DNA of 64,000 nt from CADEEL01 sp050246475 (GCA_050246475.1 JBFWVZ010000005.1:1-64000), one strand, 5' to 3'. Shown: positions 1 to 9,213, counted from the stretch's first letter. The notes: generated from the sequence alone by a model not told the origin. Made by a program: numbers and translations.

Positions 1-64
1 CGTTAAGAGTTGGCGCCGCGCATGCGTAAAAAGACGTGGGGACGACGAGGCAGTCCGTACACGA

Positions 65-592
65 ATGATGGGAGAAGAAACTTTCCACCCCGATACGCGG
101 GCGCTGCTCGCGTACGGCCGCGCTTTGGCGGGCGGCGCAGCCGCGCCAAGAAAAGGCGGCGCCGATCAGGTGCTGGAGCGCCTCTTCGTCATCGAACGCA
201 CCAAGGAAGGGCGCTGGCCGCTCAGAACATTCGGCGCCGAGCTCATCGCGCTCTTCGGGCGCGACTTGAAGGAGCACGATTTCGCCGCGCTCTTTCTTGA
301 ACCTGACAAGCGCCTCTTCCTCGCCTTGATCGAAGCGTGCGGGGAAGCGGGCGAGCCGGGCATCGCGCGCGTGCGCGCCGAAGCGGCCGGCGGCGTCGCC
401 ATCGGCGCGGAAATCCTGCTCACGCCGCTCAAGATCGAGCACAATCTCGGCGAACGCTACCTCGGCCTCTTTCAGCCGCTCGGCGGCGAAGCCTTCCTCG
501 CGGGCCGCCCGATCATCCGCCTGCGCCTCGGCTCCCTCCACCCGCCGGCGGCGAAAGCGGCGGCCGTGCGGCTGGTGGTGAACAACGATTGA
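65..592 (+). CDS. PAS_5 (DUF1457)-like PAS domain protein
   Basis: A 175-residue soluble protein of one domain. The stretch around residues 55-100 (short motifs LFGRDLKEHDF and LIEACGEAG) resembles the PAS_5 family common in alphaproteobacteria, where the domain stands alone without an output module. The family is linked by name to sensing, but the ligand is unknown. There is no signal peptide or membrane segment. The start is an ATGATG pair; I chose the first. It opens the window, so its upstream neighbour is not visible. The downstream gene runs on the opposite strand and ends 10 bases away. Family assignment is from pattern memory only. Confidence 0.7.
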   Translation: MMGEETFHPDTRALLAYGRALAGGAAAPRKGGADQVLERLFVIERTKEGRWPLRTFGAELIALFGRDLKEHDFAALFLEPDKRLFLALIEACGEAGEPGIARVRAEAAGGVAIGAEILLTPLKIEHNLGERYLGLFQPLGGEAFLAGRPIIRLRLGSLHPPAAKAAAVRLVVNND

Positions 593-602
593 GCGCGCGG
601 CT

Positions 603-1250
603 TTATTCGGTCTGCTCGACCGGCGCCTCGATCGGCTTGTCTACTTCTGTGACGCGCCCCCTGTCGCCGGGGTGATCGCAATATTGCGCGAATGGCGCAG
701 GCGCGTTGACCCCTTCCATCCATAACGTCACCTGAGTCAGCACCCAGACGCCTCGTTCACGCCGAAACGCACTCTGATACACGGCGAGAATGTGTTCCGG
801 GTCATTCGCATCGCGAACGCGCCACTGTCCCACCGCGCTGTTTCCCCGGCTCCCCCGGACGAAATGTTCCGGCGGCGCGAGCACCAAGCCCTCGGTAGCC
901 AATCGCCGGGCGATTGGATCATCAACGGCGCGGGGTTCGCCGAACGTGCCCTGCGAGGACCAAGAACGGAGCGCGCCGCTTCGTGAATAAGCAGCGGTCA
1001 CGTCAGCACGATCGGATGCGCTCGCGAGCTGCATATACCGCAACATGGTCTGGTGTGCGCTCGCGCGTATCTCGGCCAAGAGGGGCTCCGGCGTCACGAA
1101 CTCGCCGGCATGGCAGCGTTGATCCAACTCCAACATCATGCCGAAAAAGTCGCCAAGCGGTCCGTAGCCGTAGGTGGTCTGCGCCCGCACTGGCGGCGCG
1201 GAGCAGAGCGCGAGAGCCGCAGCACAAAAGGTGACAACCAATCGCAGCAT
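603..1250 (-). CDS. Secreted hypothetical protein
   Basis: 215 residues beginning with a clear Sec signal peptide: a positively charged start, a hydrophobic stretch of about 15 residues and a probable cleavage after VRAQ (near residue 24). The ATG is preceded by a strong ribosome binding site (GGAGGGG, about 5 bases upstream), which fixes the start. The mature part is mixed alpha/beta with no motif I recognise; a few Cys and Trp residues suggest a periplasmic fold. It converges with the PAS_5 gene and is divergent from the cytochrome P450 gene. No function assigned. Confidence 0.75.
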   Translation of the reverse strand: MLRLVVTFCAAALALCSAPPVRAQTTYGYGPLGDFFGMMLELDQRCHAGEFVTPEPLLAEIRASAHQTMLRYMQLASASDRADVTAAYSRSGALRSWSSQGTFGEPRAVDDPIARRLATEGLVLAPPEHFVRGSRGNSAVGQWRVRDANDPEHILAVYQSAFRRERGVWVLTQVTLWMEGVNAPAPFAQYCDHPGDRGRVTEVDKPIEAPVEQTE

Positions 1251-1370
1251 GTGAGCCCCTCCCGCCGCGCACTCTGGCGCGGGCCAGGGCGCTTGTACAT
1301 CCGGCCCGCGTGCACCGGCCGAACCTCACGCCCGCCTCCAGCGACTATATAATGATCTGGAGACTCGCTC

Positions 1371-2621
1371 ATGGCCCACACGCTCGCCCGCCCGCTTGCG
1401 TTCGATATTGAAGGCGCCGCCTTCAAGCGCGATCCGCACCCGACGTTCGCGCGCATGCGCGAAGCGGGGCCCGTCATCCCGATGCGGCTTCCTTTTGTCG
1501 GCAAAGCTTGGGTGACGACGACCTACGCCGCCACCGAAGAAATGGTCAAAGCTAACGACCGCTTCGTCCAAGAGGCGCGCCACGCGGGCAAGCCGGGCAC
1601 GGTCGCGGGCATGCAATGGTGGATGCCCAAGCGCGTGCGCTTGCTTGCCGACAACATGCTGCTCAAGGACGAGCCCGATCACCGGCGCCTGCGCACGCTC
1701 GTCAACCAGGCGTTCCAACGGCGCGGCATTCAATCGATGCGCGGTGATATCGAAGCGCGGGCTGATCGACTGCTCGATGCGATGGCCGCGCGGAACGAAA
1801 CCGATCTTGTCGCCGGCTATGCGCGCCGCCTGCCGCTCATCGTCATCAGCGATCTGCTCGGCCTGCCGGAGACCGATCGCGGCCTCTTCGAGGAGATGTC
1901 GAAGGCGGCCTTCTCCGTCACCAAGGCGCTCGACGCGATCAAGGCGTTCGGCGCGATCGGGCGTCTCGTTGCGTATGTCGAAGCGCAGATCGAAGCGGCG
2001 CGCCATGCGCCGCGCCCTGGGCTCATCGCCGAACTCGTCCGCGCCGAGGCTCAAGGCGAACGGCTGAGCCCGAACGAACTCGTCTCCATGGTCGTCATTC
2101 TGCTGGTCGCCGGCTTCGAGACGACGACGCATCTCATTTCAGGCTCGATCGTCGCGCTCCAGCGCCGTAGCGAAGCGCGCGCGTGGATGATGGCCGATCC
2201 CTCCCAGCGCGCCGAACGCGCGGTCGAGGAATTGCTGCGCTACGTCTCGCCCGTGCAATCGACCAAGCCGCGTTTTGTGGCGCAGGATTGCGAATTCCAC
2301 GGCGCGCAACTGAAGCGCGGCGATCTCATTCTGGGCCTCATCGCCGCCGCCAACGCCGATCCGGCGGTGTTCGAAGCGCCTCACGAATTGCGCATCGAGC
2401 GCTTTCCCAATCCGCACCTCTCGTTCAGCTCGGGCATTCATTTCTGCCTCGGCATGCAGCTCGCGCGCGTCGAGGCGCAGAGCGCGCTGGTGCGGCTCTT
2501 CACACGCTTCCCCGATCTTGAAATCCCGCCTTACGACGCGCTCGCGCAGATCGAGCGCTTCGGCCTGCGCGGCGTGAAGGAATTGCCCGCGACGCTGACG
2601 CGCCTGCGCGAGGCGGCTTAA
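1371..2621 (+). CDS. Cytochrome P450
   Basis: 416 residues, the usual size for a soluble bacterial class I P450. The heme-ligand loop FSSGIHFCLGMQLAR places the axial thiolate at Cys359. The I-helix oxygen-activation motif AGFETTTH lies near residue 245, and an ExxR element is present before the meander. There is no membrane anchor, so it should be cytosolic and depend on separate ferredoxin and reductase partners, neither of which is in this window. It probably hydroxylates a small hydrophobic substrate, but the substrate cannot be read from sequence. Its last four bases overlap the end of the convergent GMC oxidoreductase. The upstream spacer contains an 8-bp GC-rich inverted repeat (1278-1285 and 1303-1310). 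Confidence 0.95.
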   Translation: MAHTLARPLAFDIEGAAFKRDPHPTFARMREAGPVIPMRLPFVGKAWVTTTYAATEEMVKANDRFVQEARHAGKPGTVAGMQWWMPKRVRLLADNMLLKDEPDHRRLRTLVNQAFQRRGIQSMRGDIEARADRLLDAMAARNETDLVAGYARRLPLIVISDLLGLPETDRGLFEEMSKAAFSVTKALDAIKAFGAIGRLVAYVEAQIEAARHAPRPGLIAELVRAEAQGERLSPNELVSMVVILLVAGFETTTHLISGSIVALQRRSEARAWMMADPSQRAERAVEELLRYVSPVQSTKPRFVAQDCEFHGAQLKRGDLILGLIAAANADPAVFEAPHELRIERFPNPHLSFSSGIHFCLGMQLARVEAQSALVRLFTRFPDLEIPPYDALAQIERFGLRGVKELPATLTRLREAA

Positions 2622-4270
2622 GCCGCCGCCTGCGCATCCTCCGCGATCGGCGCATCTTCAGCCGGCAGCGCGGCGCGCCCGCGGATCATGTCGGAGGCCT
2701 TTTCCGCGACCATGATCGTGGGCGCGTTGGTGTTCCCGCCGATCAGCGTCGGCATGATCGAGGCGTCCACCACGCGCAGCGATGCGATCCCGCGCACTTT
2801 GAGTTGCGCATCGACGACGCTCTTCTCATCGGCGCCCATCCGGCACGTGCCGACGGGGTGATAAATCGTCTCCGCGTATTCGCGCACCCACGCATCGATC
2901 TCGGCGTCACTCTTCACGTTGACGCCCGGGCGCATCTCCGCGCCGCGATAAGCATCGAACGCGCTTTGCGACACGATCTCGCGCGTCATGCGTACGGAAT
3001 CCCTGAGCGTGCGCCGATCGCCCTCGGTGGCGAAATAGTTCGGATCGATCATCGGATCATCGAACGGATCGGCTGAGTTCAAGCCCACCGTGCCCAGGCT
3101 CTCGGGGCGCAGCTGGCATGCGTGGATCGTGAAGCCGTCGCGATCGGGCCGCGTCTTGCCGTGATTGATCATCACCGCGTTGACGAGGTGCAGCTGAATG
3201 TCGGGCCGATCAAGTTCGCGCCGCGTTTTCAGGAACGCGCCCGAATGCAGATGGTTGAAGCGCCCCGGCCCCTGCTTGGTGCGCATGTATTCCATGCCCA
3301 CCATCAGCTGCTTCAGCCCCTTGGTCATCGAGTAAACCGAAAGCGGCTTCGTCATCTCCCAGATGAGCGACAGATCGAGGTGATCCTGCAAATTCTGCCC
3401 GACAGACGGGAGATCGTGCTTCACGGCGATGCCGTGCTTCTTCAAATCGTCCGCGGCGCCCACGCCCGAGAGCTGCAAGATGTGCGGGCTCTGGAACGCG
3501 CCCGCCGCCAGCAGAACCTCGCCGTCCGCGTACGCGACTTGCGCTTGTGCGCCGCTTTTTGAAGCGTACTCGACGCCGATCGCCTTGCCGTTCTCGATGA
3601 GCACACGCGTCGTGCGCGCGTTCGAAATCACGGTGAGGTTGGGGCGCTGATCGAGCACAGGCGTGAGGTAGCCCTTCGCCGCGCTCCAGCGTTCGCCATC
3701 CTTGATCGTCAGGTGATAGACGCCGACGCCTTCCTGCGCGTAGCCGTTGAAATCGCGCGTCAGCGGATAGCCGGCCTGCAAGCCCGCTTGCACGAACGCT
3801 TTGTAGATCGGGTTGCCGGAGGGCGCCTTGCTCACATGAAGCGGCCCGCCCTTGCCGTGCCACGCATCGCCGCCCTGCTCGTAATTCTCGCTGCGCCGGA
3901 AATAGGGCAGCACATCGCGGTAGCCCCAGCCCGTCAGCCCCATCTGGCGCCATTGATCGTAATCGCGCGCGTGGCCGCGAATGTAGATCATGCCATTGAT
4001 GGAGGAAGACCCGCCCCAGCCTTTGCCGCGCGGCTGAAAGAGGCGGCGATTGTTGAGGTGCTTCTGCGGCGCGGTCTCGAAGCCCCAATTGAACGGCCCT
4101 TTGTCCCGGATGAGGGAGCCCGCACCCGCGGGCATGTGCACGAGCACGCTTTTGTCGGGCCCGCCGGCTTCGAGCAGCGCCACCTTCACGTTCGGATCTT
4201 CCGAGAGGCGGCTCGCCAGCACGCACCCGGCGCTGCCCGCGCCGACGATCACATAATCGAACCGCGCCAT
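2618..4270 (-). CDS. GMC-family FAD oxidoreductase (choline/alcohol dehydrogenase-like)
   Basis: 550 residues. The N-terminus carries the FAD-binding Rossmann motif GAGSAG (residues 10-15), and the C-terminal part holds the catalytic pair of the glucose-methanol-choline family: His471 in YHPVGTC and an Asn near 513-515 in NTNAPT. The family oxidises primary alcohols such as choline or medium-chain alcohols to aldehydes using FAD. No signal peptide, so cytosolic. It is often labelled choline dehydrogenase, but no betaine-aldehyde dehydrogenase or transporter lies nearby, so I do not assign betA. The tail-to-tail P450 could supply an alcohol substrate, which is inference. Confidence 0.93.
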   Translation of the reverse strand: MARFDYVIVGAGSAGCVLASRLSEDPNVKVALLEAGGPDKSVLVHMPAGAGSLIRDKGPFNWGFETAPQKHLNNRRLFQPRGKGWGGSSSINGMIYIRGHARDYDQWRQMGLTGWGYRDVLPYFRRSENYEQGGDAWHGKGGPLHVSKAPSGNPIYKAFVQAGLQAGYPLTRDFNGYAQEGVGVYHLTIKDGERWSAAKGYLTPVLDQRPNLTVISNARTTRVLIENGKAIGVEYASKSGAQAQVAYADGEVLLAAGAFQSPHILQLSGVGAADDLKKHGIAVKHDLPSVGQNLQDHLDLSLIWEMTKPLSVYSMTKGLKQLMVGMEYMRTKQGPGRFNHLHSGAFLKTRRELDRPDIQLHLVNAVMINHGKTRPDRDGFTIHACQLRPESLGTVGLNSADPFDDPMIDPNYFATEGDRRTLRDSVRMTREIVSQSAFDAYRGAEMRPGVNVKSDAEIDAWVREYAETIYHPVGTCRMGADEKSVVDAQLKVRGIASLRVVDASIMPTLIGGNTNAPTIMVAEKASDMIRGRAALPAEDAPIAEDAQAAA

Positions 4271-4356
4271 CGCGCGCCTCCCACTCTTTAATTCTTGAAC
4301 GCCGCGTCACCTTTCGCGCAGGACGCTGCGGCAGCGCAAGGGCTTACGCGCAGGGA

Positions 4357-4746
4357 TCACTCCTCCGTACGCCCTTCGCCCTCCCGGTTGCGATGCAGCC
4401 CCTGCCACACGGCCTCAAGCACGCCTTCACGATCGATATTGAGGTCGCCCGTCCAAACGCGCACGACATGAATGCCTGCCGCCTCCAGCTTTGCGGTCCG
4501 CTGCGCGTCGAACGCCTTCTGCTCAGCGCCCGCATGCTGGCTCCCGTCCAGCTCCACAACGAGCTTGCGATCCATGCACGCGAAGTCGACGACAAAGTCG
4601 CCGAGCGGCACGAGCCTACGCAACTTGACCCCGCCGAAGCGGCGCCCACGCAGCAGCATCCACAGCAGACGCTCACCGTCAGTCATCTCCGCGCGCTGCC
4701 CACGCGCGCGGCTCAATGTGCGATCCGATTTCGCGAGTCGCGCCAT
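4357..4746 (-). CDS. DUF559 family endonuclease-like protein
   Basis: 129 residues from the ATG at 4746. A longer in-frame start exists, but it would run into the palindromic repeat upstream, and the family normally begins with a short Arg/Ser-rich lead like the one here. The motifs LRGRRFGGVKLRR, DFVVDFAC and VVELDGSQH are those of DUF559 proteins, which resemble the very-short-patch-repair (Vsr) nuclease fold; the Asp/Glu residues in these motifs are the likely metal ligands. The cellular role of the stand-alone family is not established. The spacer to the GMC gene is about 85 bases and shows no clear signal. Confidence 0.85.
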   Translation of the reverse strand: MARLAKSDRTLSRARGQRAEMTDGERLLWMLLRGRRFGGVKLRRLVPLGDFVVDFACMDRKLVVELDGSQHAGAEQKAFDAQRTAKLEAAGIHVVRVWTGDLNIDREGVLEAVWQGLHRNREGEGRTEE

Positions 4747-4760
4747 AGCGCAGGCTAACG

Positions 4761-4896
4761 CCTTCTCCCCTTGTGGGAGAAGGTGGCGTTGCGCGAAGCG
4801 CAACGACGGATGAGGGGTGCGAGGACGACGCCTGAAGGTGAGCTTTCACCCCTCACCCGGCGCTGCGCGCCACCCTCTCCCACAAGGGGAGAGGGC
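4761..4896. repeat. Family A palindromic intergenic repeat, copy A1
   Basis: Outer arms of the type CTTCTCCCC...AAGGGGAGAGGGC surround inner G- and C-rich segments, giving a long imperfect inverted repeat of about 135 bases between two divergent genes. The same architecture recurs at eight other sites in the window. Confidence 0.75.
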
Positions 4897-5024
4897 AGTA
4901 TCCGGCGCATGGACTCCGCCCCAACGACCCAAAAACCCGCACCACACGCGGCGCGCCGCCTCCCAAAAGCGGGGATAGATCGAAACTTATCCGACACCTT
5001 CACGCCGCGCGTAAACTCTTGCGC

Positions 5025-5504
5025 ATGAGAAGAACGCGCCCGCCGCCAGAATATCGCCTGAACCGAGCCCTCCTGTGGGCTCGGCTCTGGCTTGGGCGGT
5101 GGGCGCTCTACCTCACCTTCTTCGCAGGCGCGCCGGATTTCAGAGGCATCGAACGCACGCTCCGCACGCTCATCATGTTTCGCGCCTTGGCGATCGCGGC
5201 AGAGCCGAAGCGCCATCATTCTTACGCCGGCGCGCCGCCAGGCTTCCGCCTCTCACACCCGAAGCGCCGCCCCATCGAATTGGCGCTCGGCGATGCGTTG
5301 AGGCGCACGCGCCATCGCGATCCACGAACACGCATCGAAAATCTCCAAGCCTTCATCGCTTCCATCGATCGATGGATCGCGCGAACAGCCAAGCGCCTCT
5401 CCCAAGGCCTCGGCCACCGCGGCCCCATCCTCACGCGAACGCCGCAAGCATCGCGCTTCGCATCGGCGCCGACGGCGCCGATCGCGTTCGCGGACTCCTC
5501 ATAA
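5025..5504 (+). CDS. Hypothetical basic protein
   Basis: 159 residues from the ATG at 5025; a TTG six bases upstream is a less likely start. The middle part is a coherent amphipathic sequence with a hydrophobic, Trp-rich segment (residues about 14-34) and a helical block ending in IARTAKRLSQGL. The protein is strongly basic. I do not recognise a family. Overlapping frames on the opposite strand are also open, but the residue composition here looks more protein-like. The N-terminal hydrophobic stretch might anchor it to the membrane. Neighbours give no functional clue. Confidence 0.5.
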   Translation: MRRTRPPPEYRLNRALLWARLWLGRWALYLTFFAGAPDFRGIERTLRTLIMFRALAIAAEPKRHHSYAGAPPGFRLSHPKRRPIELALGDALRRTRHRDPRTRIENLQAFIASIDRWIARTAKRLSQGLGHRGPILTRTPQASRFASAPTAPIAFADSS

Positions 5505-5623
5505 GCCCCACGCCGCAAATTCGAATGTCTGAAATCGCCGCCTGAAGAGCCCTTCAGCGCGGGCGCCGCCGCTTGTGCCGGCAAAGCTAAACAAAATTAA
5601 CCGGCGCAAACCATGCTGCGCGC

Positions 5624-6244
5624 ATGGCTCAAACTGCCCGCATCCCGCTCGCCGACGCGCTCGCCCGCATGCAATCCGCCCGCGCCTCGCAGCCGGCGGA
5701 GCGCAGGCGGTTCCGCCGCCTCAACGTGATCCTGGGAGGCCGCATGATGGACGCCCAAGGCCGCGAGGCAGAGGTCCGCACCGAAGATGTCTCTCCTGGC
5801 GATGCGCGCATCATCTCGCCCGCGGCGCTCGCTAAGGACGAGCGCGTCGTCATCTATCTCGACAAGATCGGCCGCGTCTCCGGGCGCGTCGCGCGCGTCT
5901 CCGGCGACGGCGAATACGGCATCGTCTTCGATATGAGCGCGCACAAGCGCGAGAAGCTCGCCGAGACGCTGACGCTCATCATCACGCGCGATCGCCTGGG
6001 CCTCGACGCCGATCGCAAGATCCAGATCCCAGCGGGCAAACAAGAGATCGAAATCCACATCGAAGGCGGCGGTTCGCTCATTGGCGAGGTCGTGGATTTC
6101 TCGCTCGTCGGCATTTCGGTGAAGACCAAGCAGATTCCGCCGGTGATCGGCTCATGGGTGCGCATCGGCGGCATTCACGGCCGCATCGCCCGCTTCATCG
6201 AAGGCGGCTTCGCCATCGATTTCGAAAGCCGCCCGAAAAGCTAG
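5624..6244 (+). CDS. Tandem PilZ-domain protein
   Basis: 206 residues with two PilZ-like barrels. The first has the c-di-GMP-binding signature: RRFRR (residues 28-32) followed by EDVSPGD (54-60), matching the RxxxR and D/NxSxxG pattern. The second barrel has DFSLVG (158-163) but lacks an Arg-rich RxxxR segment before it, so it may be a structural or protein-contact copy. No membrane segment. Such proteins relay c-di-GMP to motility or envelope targets. The window also encodes the diguanylate cyclase PleD (40705-42075), a plausible source of the ligand, though that link is inference. It converges with the following lipoprotein gene with only three bases between them. Confidence 0.85.
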   Translation: MAQTARIPLADALARMQSARASQPAERRRFRRLNVILGGRMMDAQGREAEVRTEDVSPGDARIISPAALAKDERVVIYLDKIGRVSGRVARVSGDGEYGIVFDMSAHKREKLAETLTLIITRDRLGLDADRKIQIPAGKQEIEIHIEGGGSLIGEVVDFSLVGISVKTKQIPPVIGSWVRIGGIHGRIARFIEGGFAIDFESRPKS

Positions 6245-6247
6245 CGC

Positions 6248-7063
6248 TCAGCCTGGAAACGCTTGAACGCCGATCCGCTCAAGCCGCTCGTCGCGCTCGA
6301 TGAGACATGAAAGGCTCTCGATGCCCTGCGCGTAGCAGAACATCGGCGCTCCTTCTGTGCGCAGCGCGAGATAGGCTTCGCGGTCGAGCCATTCTTCCGG
6401 CCTGAACGGAAACTCCCCGGCGGGCCCATCCGCGCCCGCTGGCCAATCCGGCAGGCTGGCTGTCGTGCGCGGCTGCTGCGCAATCCACACGGAGAGCGCG
6501 TTTTGCATCGGCGTTGCCGTGCGCGCGTCGCGCAGACCGAAGACGTGTGCGGCGGGCCGCGCATCGGTCCAGACGATATCACCTTCGCTGTCGCGCACGA
6601 TCAGCAGCACAGCCGATTGCGCGCAGGATGGCCCGCTGGTCAAAGCCGACGCATTGAAGATATGTTCGCCGGCGCGCCATTCCGTCTCTGCCCGCGCAAT
6701 GCAATTCCACATCGCGGGCCGCTCCAGATGCGCCTCCACCACGTTTTCGATCAACACGGTGTGGCGATAGACCCCCAAATGCCCGTATTGGCCGGGCCTG
6801 CTCAAACGCCCGTCGAACGTCGTCACGACGCGCACGCCTTCGCCCGGCTCGAATTCCGGCGGCAGCACGCGCGCCATCTGCGCCCGCGCCTCCGCCGTCA
6901 TGGACACCCAATGATAGACGCCCGGATGCGCACTCTCTTCGAAGAGCTGCACCTCCCAGCCATTGACGTAAACACCCGAAAAACGGCGCGTTTCTGAAGG
7001 CTGCGCGAACGAAGACGCACACCCCGCGATCATCAGCGCAAGCGCCAGCACAAGCAGTCTCAT
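6248..7063 (-). CDS. Hypothetical lipoprotein
   Basis: 271 residues starting with a short hydrophobic leader and a lipobox (MIAGC, Cys15), so it is probably processed by signal peptidase II and lipid-anchored in the periplasm. The mature part contains paired cysteines (CIARAE, PSCAQ, MFCY, LSCL) and several Trp residues. I do not recognise a domain. The start is well placed directly at the leader. Its 5' end faces the amidohydrolase gene, and it converges with the PilZ gene. Confidence 0.75.
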   Translation of the reverse strand: MRLLVLALALMIAGCASSFAQPSETRRFSGVYVNGWEVQLFEESAHPGVYHWVSMTAEARAQMARVLPPEFEPGEGVRVVTTFDGRLSRPGQYGHLGVYRHTVLIENVVEAHLERPAMWNCIARAETEWRAGEHIFNASALTSGPSCAQSAVLLIVRDSEGDIVWTDARPAAHVFGLRDARTATPMQNALSVWIAQQPRTTASLPDWPAGADGPAGEFPFRPEEWLDREAYLALRTEGAPMFCYAQGIESLSCLIERDERLERIGVQAFPG

Positions 7064-7188
7064 GCGCGAACCGTATCAGTGCACGCCCCGCGCGCAAGGC
7101 GCCGCAGGCGCCCTGAATCCATGCGCTTCATCGCTCCAAACTGGCGCTGGGCGCTCGCTCGCCTATGCTTCCTTGCGGAGGAAGCGCC

Positions 7189-8694
7189 ATGAAATTCCTG
7201 AGCGACGAACAAAAGGCCAAGCTCGCCCGCGCCGAAGAAGTTCTGCCGCGCACGCCGCTGCCGACGCAGATCGTCTCATCCGACGAATACGCGCCCCCGC
7301 CGCAGACGCGCGAACAGCGCGAAGCCGAGCAGCGGCTCTATGCGCTGGCCGATGAGATCGCGCCCCGCCACGCGCTCTCGCGGCGCCGCTTCTTCCAGAC
7401 CGCCTCCGGCATGGCCGCCGCGTTCGTCGCCTTGAACGAAACGTTCGGCGCCGTGTTCGATGCGTCGCGCGCCGAGGCGCAGACGCCTGAGATGGCGAAC
7501 GAGCGTGCGGCTTCGCTCTCCGATCAATTCATCATGGACATGCACACCCATTTCCTGCGCGACGACACCCGCCTCATGGGTTTCGTCGCGATGCGCCAGG
7601 CCGTCGGGCGCCTTGGCTGGAACGCCGCGCTCGGCGAACGCGAACAGACGATCGAGGATTTGAAGTTCGACAATTATCGCCGCGAAATCTTCTTGGACAG
7701 CGACACCAAGATGGCGCTCATCTCCTCGGCCCCGTCGGACATTCCGGAGGATTGGTTCCTCACCAACGAGCAGATGGCCGAAGCCCGCACGCGCGTGAAC
7801 GAAGCCGCCGGATCGCGCCGCCTCTTCACGCACGCGATCTTCACGCCTGGCGCGCCGGGCTGGCTCGAGCATCTCGACGCCTCGCTCGCGCTTCGGCCGG
7901 ATTCGATCAAAGGCTACACGGTCGGGGACAACACGCACAAAGAAACGAGCCGTTATCCCTGGCGCATGGATGACGAGAACGTCGCCTATCGCGGCTATGA
8001 GCGCGCGCAGGCAGCCGGCGTGCGAAACATTTGCGTTCACAAAGGGCTTTGGGCCCCCGCGCTCGATCAGCAATTCCCGCGGCTCGCGCCCTACGCGGAT
8101 GTGCGCGACGTGGCGAAGGCCGCGCGCGATTGGCCGAACCTCAATTTCATCATCTATCACTCGGCGTTCCGTCACATCGGCAATCACCCGCGCGAAGCGG
8201 CGGAGGAATTCGAGCGCACCGGCCGGCTCTCATGGGTTTCCGAACTCGCGGAGATTCCGGAACGCGAGGGCGTGACGAACATCTATGCCGATCTCGGCCA
8301 GATTTTCGCGCAGATGGTCATCTCGCAGCCGCGCGTCTGCGCCGCGATCATGGGCATTCTGATCAAGGGGCTTGGGCACGAACGCGTCGTCTGGGGCTCG
8401 GACGCTGTGTGGACCGGCTCGCCGCAATGGCAGATCGAAGGGCTGCGCCGCTTGGAGATCCCGGAAGACATGCAGGCGCAGCACGCCTTCACACCGCTGG
8501 GCGCAGCCGACGGCCCCGTGAAGCGCGCGATCTTCGGCGACAACAACGCGCGTCTCTACAATATTAGCGCGGAAGAGCGCGAAGCCTGGCGCGGCGATGC
8601 GCTGGAGCGCGAGCGCCAAGCGCACCGTCAATCCGGCGCCGGCCCATCGAACCGGCGCTACGGCTATGTCGCGCCGCGCGTCAGCGCCGGGTGA
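7189..8694 (+). CDS. Amidohydrolase_2-family metal-dependent hydrolase
   Basis: 501 residues from the ATG at 7189, which is preceded by GGAGG at good spacing; an earlier in-frame start lacks one. The core is a TIM-barrel amidohydrolase of the ACMSD-like group: the metal-binding HxH is His119/His121 (DMHTH), a later HS-AFRH segment supplies further His, and GSDAVW supplies the catalytic Asp. A twin-arginine-like segment (SRRRFFQTAS, residues 64-73) followed by a hydrophobic run lies unusually far inside, after about 63 polar residues, so Tat export is possible but uncertain. The substrate cannot be read. Its end overlaps the next, convergent gene by 14 bases. Confidence 0.85.
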   Translation: MKFLSDEQKAKLARAEEVLPRTPLPTQIVSSDEYAPPPQTREQREAEQRLYALADEIAPRHALSRRRFFQTASGMAAAFVALNETFGAVFDASRAEAQTPEMANERAASLSDQFIMDMHTHFLRDDTRLMGFVAMRQAVGRLGWNAALGEREQTIEDLKFDNYRREIFLDSDTKMALISSAPSDIPEDWFLTNEQMAEARTRVNEAAGSRRLFTHAIFTPGAPGWLEHLDASLALRPDSIKGYTVGDNTHKETSRYPWRMDDENVAYRGYERAQAAGVRNICVHKGLWAPALDQQFPRLAPYADVRDVAKAARDWPNLNFIIYHSAFRHIGNHPREAAEEFERTGRLSWVSELAEIPEREGVTNIYADLGQIFAQMVISQPRVCAAIMGILIKGLGHERVVWGSDAVWTGSPQWQIEGLRRLEIPEDMQAQHAFTPLGAADGPVKRAIFGDNNARLYNISAEEREAWRGDALERERQAHRQSGAGPSNRRYGYVAPRVSAG

Positions 8695-8992
8695 TGGCGT
8701 TCTGGCGAACGATGAATTGACGCGATGTTTGCGTTTGCTGATTGCCCTGCTCGAACGTCCAGACACGCGGCACGACGCATTGGCGCCGCTGTTCGCGGCA
8801 GCGCACGTAGCCCGAGCCGTATGAGCAGAGCCAGAACGAACGCGTCTCGTCGATGTGGGGCTGGCATTGCGAACTCGCCGGCAGATCGACGATCATCGTC
8901 CGCGAGCCAAGGATCGAATAATCCCGCAGGCTTTGCGCATGCGCGGCCGATGAAAAGAAAAGTGCAACGGCGATAAGTGAAACGCGAAGCAT
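8681..8992 (-). CDS. Small secreted hypothetical protein
   Basis: 103 residues with a textbook Sec signal peptide ending AAHAQ (cleavage near residue 19). The mature part of about 84 residues has four cysteines (SQC, WLC, RCREQ, QCV), consistent with two disulphide bonds in the periplasm, and ends in a polar Gln-rich tail. No family recognised. Its last 14 bases overlap the end of the convergent amidohydrolase gene. Confidence 0.7.
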   Translation of the reverse strand: MLRVSLIAVALFFSSAAHAQSLRDYSILGSRTMIVDLPASSQCQPHIDETRSFWLCSYGSGYVRCREQRRQCVVPRVWTFEQGNQQTQTSRQFIVRQNAITRR

Positions 8993-9080
8993 GACGGCCT
9001 CCTTGGGTCGAGGCCGATCATGCTTGAGGTTTCAACCGGCGTCGGTGACGTGGGTCATGCTTCGATGCGCCGGCCTTTCT

Positions 9081-9207
9081 TTCTCCCGCATGGGCGGGAG
9101 AAGGTGGCGCGAAGCGCCGGATGAGGGTGGGCGCGCGATCGGATGCGCGCCCCCTCATCCGTCATCGCTGCGCGCTGACACCTTCTCCCCCTCGCGGGGG
9201 AGAAGGG
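9081..9207. repeat. Family A palindromic intergenic repeat, copy A2
   Basis: Arms TTCTCCCGC...GCGGGAGAAGG at the left and CTTCTCCCCCTCGC...GGGGGAGAAGG at the right, with CCCTCATCC-type inner segments. It fills the spacer just downstream of the enoyl-CoA hydratase stop codon. Confidence 0.75.
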
Positions 9208-9213
9208 AAATGA

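Noticed and set aside
1..64. A gene end or promoter in the first 64 bases
   Set aside because: Too short to judge; a small open frame starting at 10 overlaps the PAS_5 gene in another frame and is Arg-rich shadow.
1278..1310. 8-bp GC-rich inverted repeat upstream of the P450 gene as a terminator or operator
   Set aside because: It has a 17-base loop and no T tract, and a repeat of this length is not unusual in GC-rich DNA.
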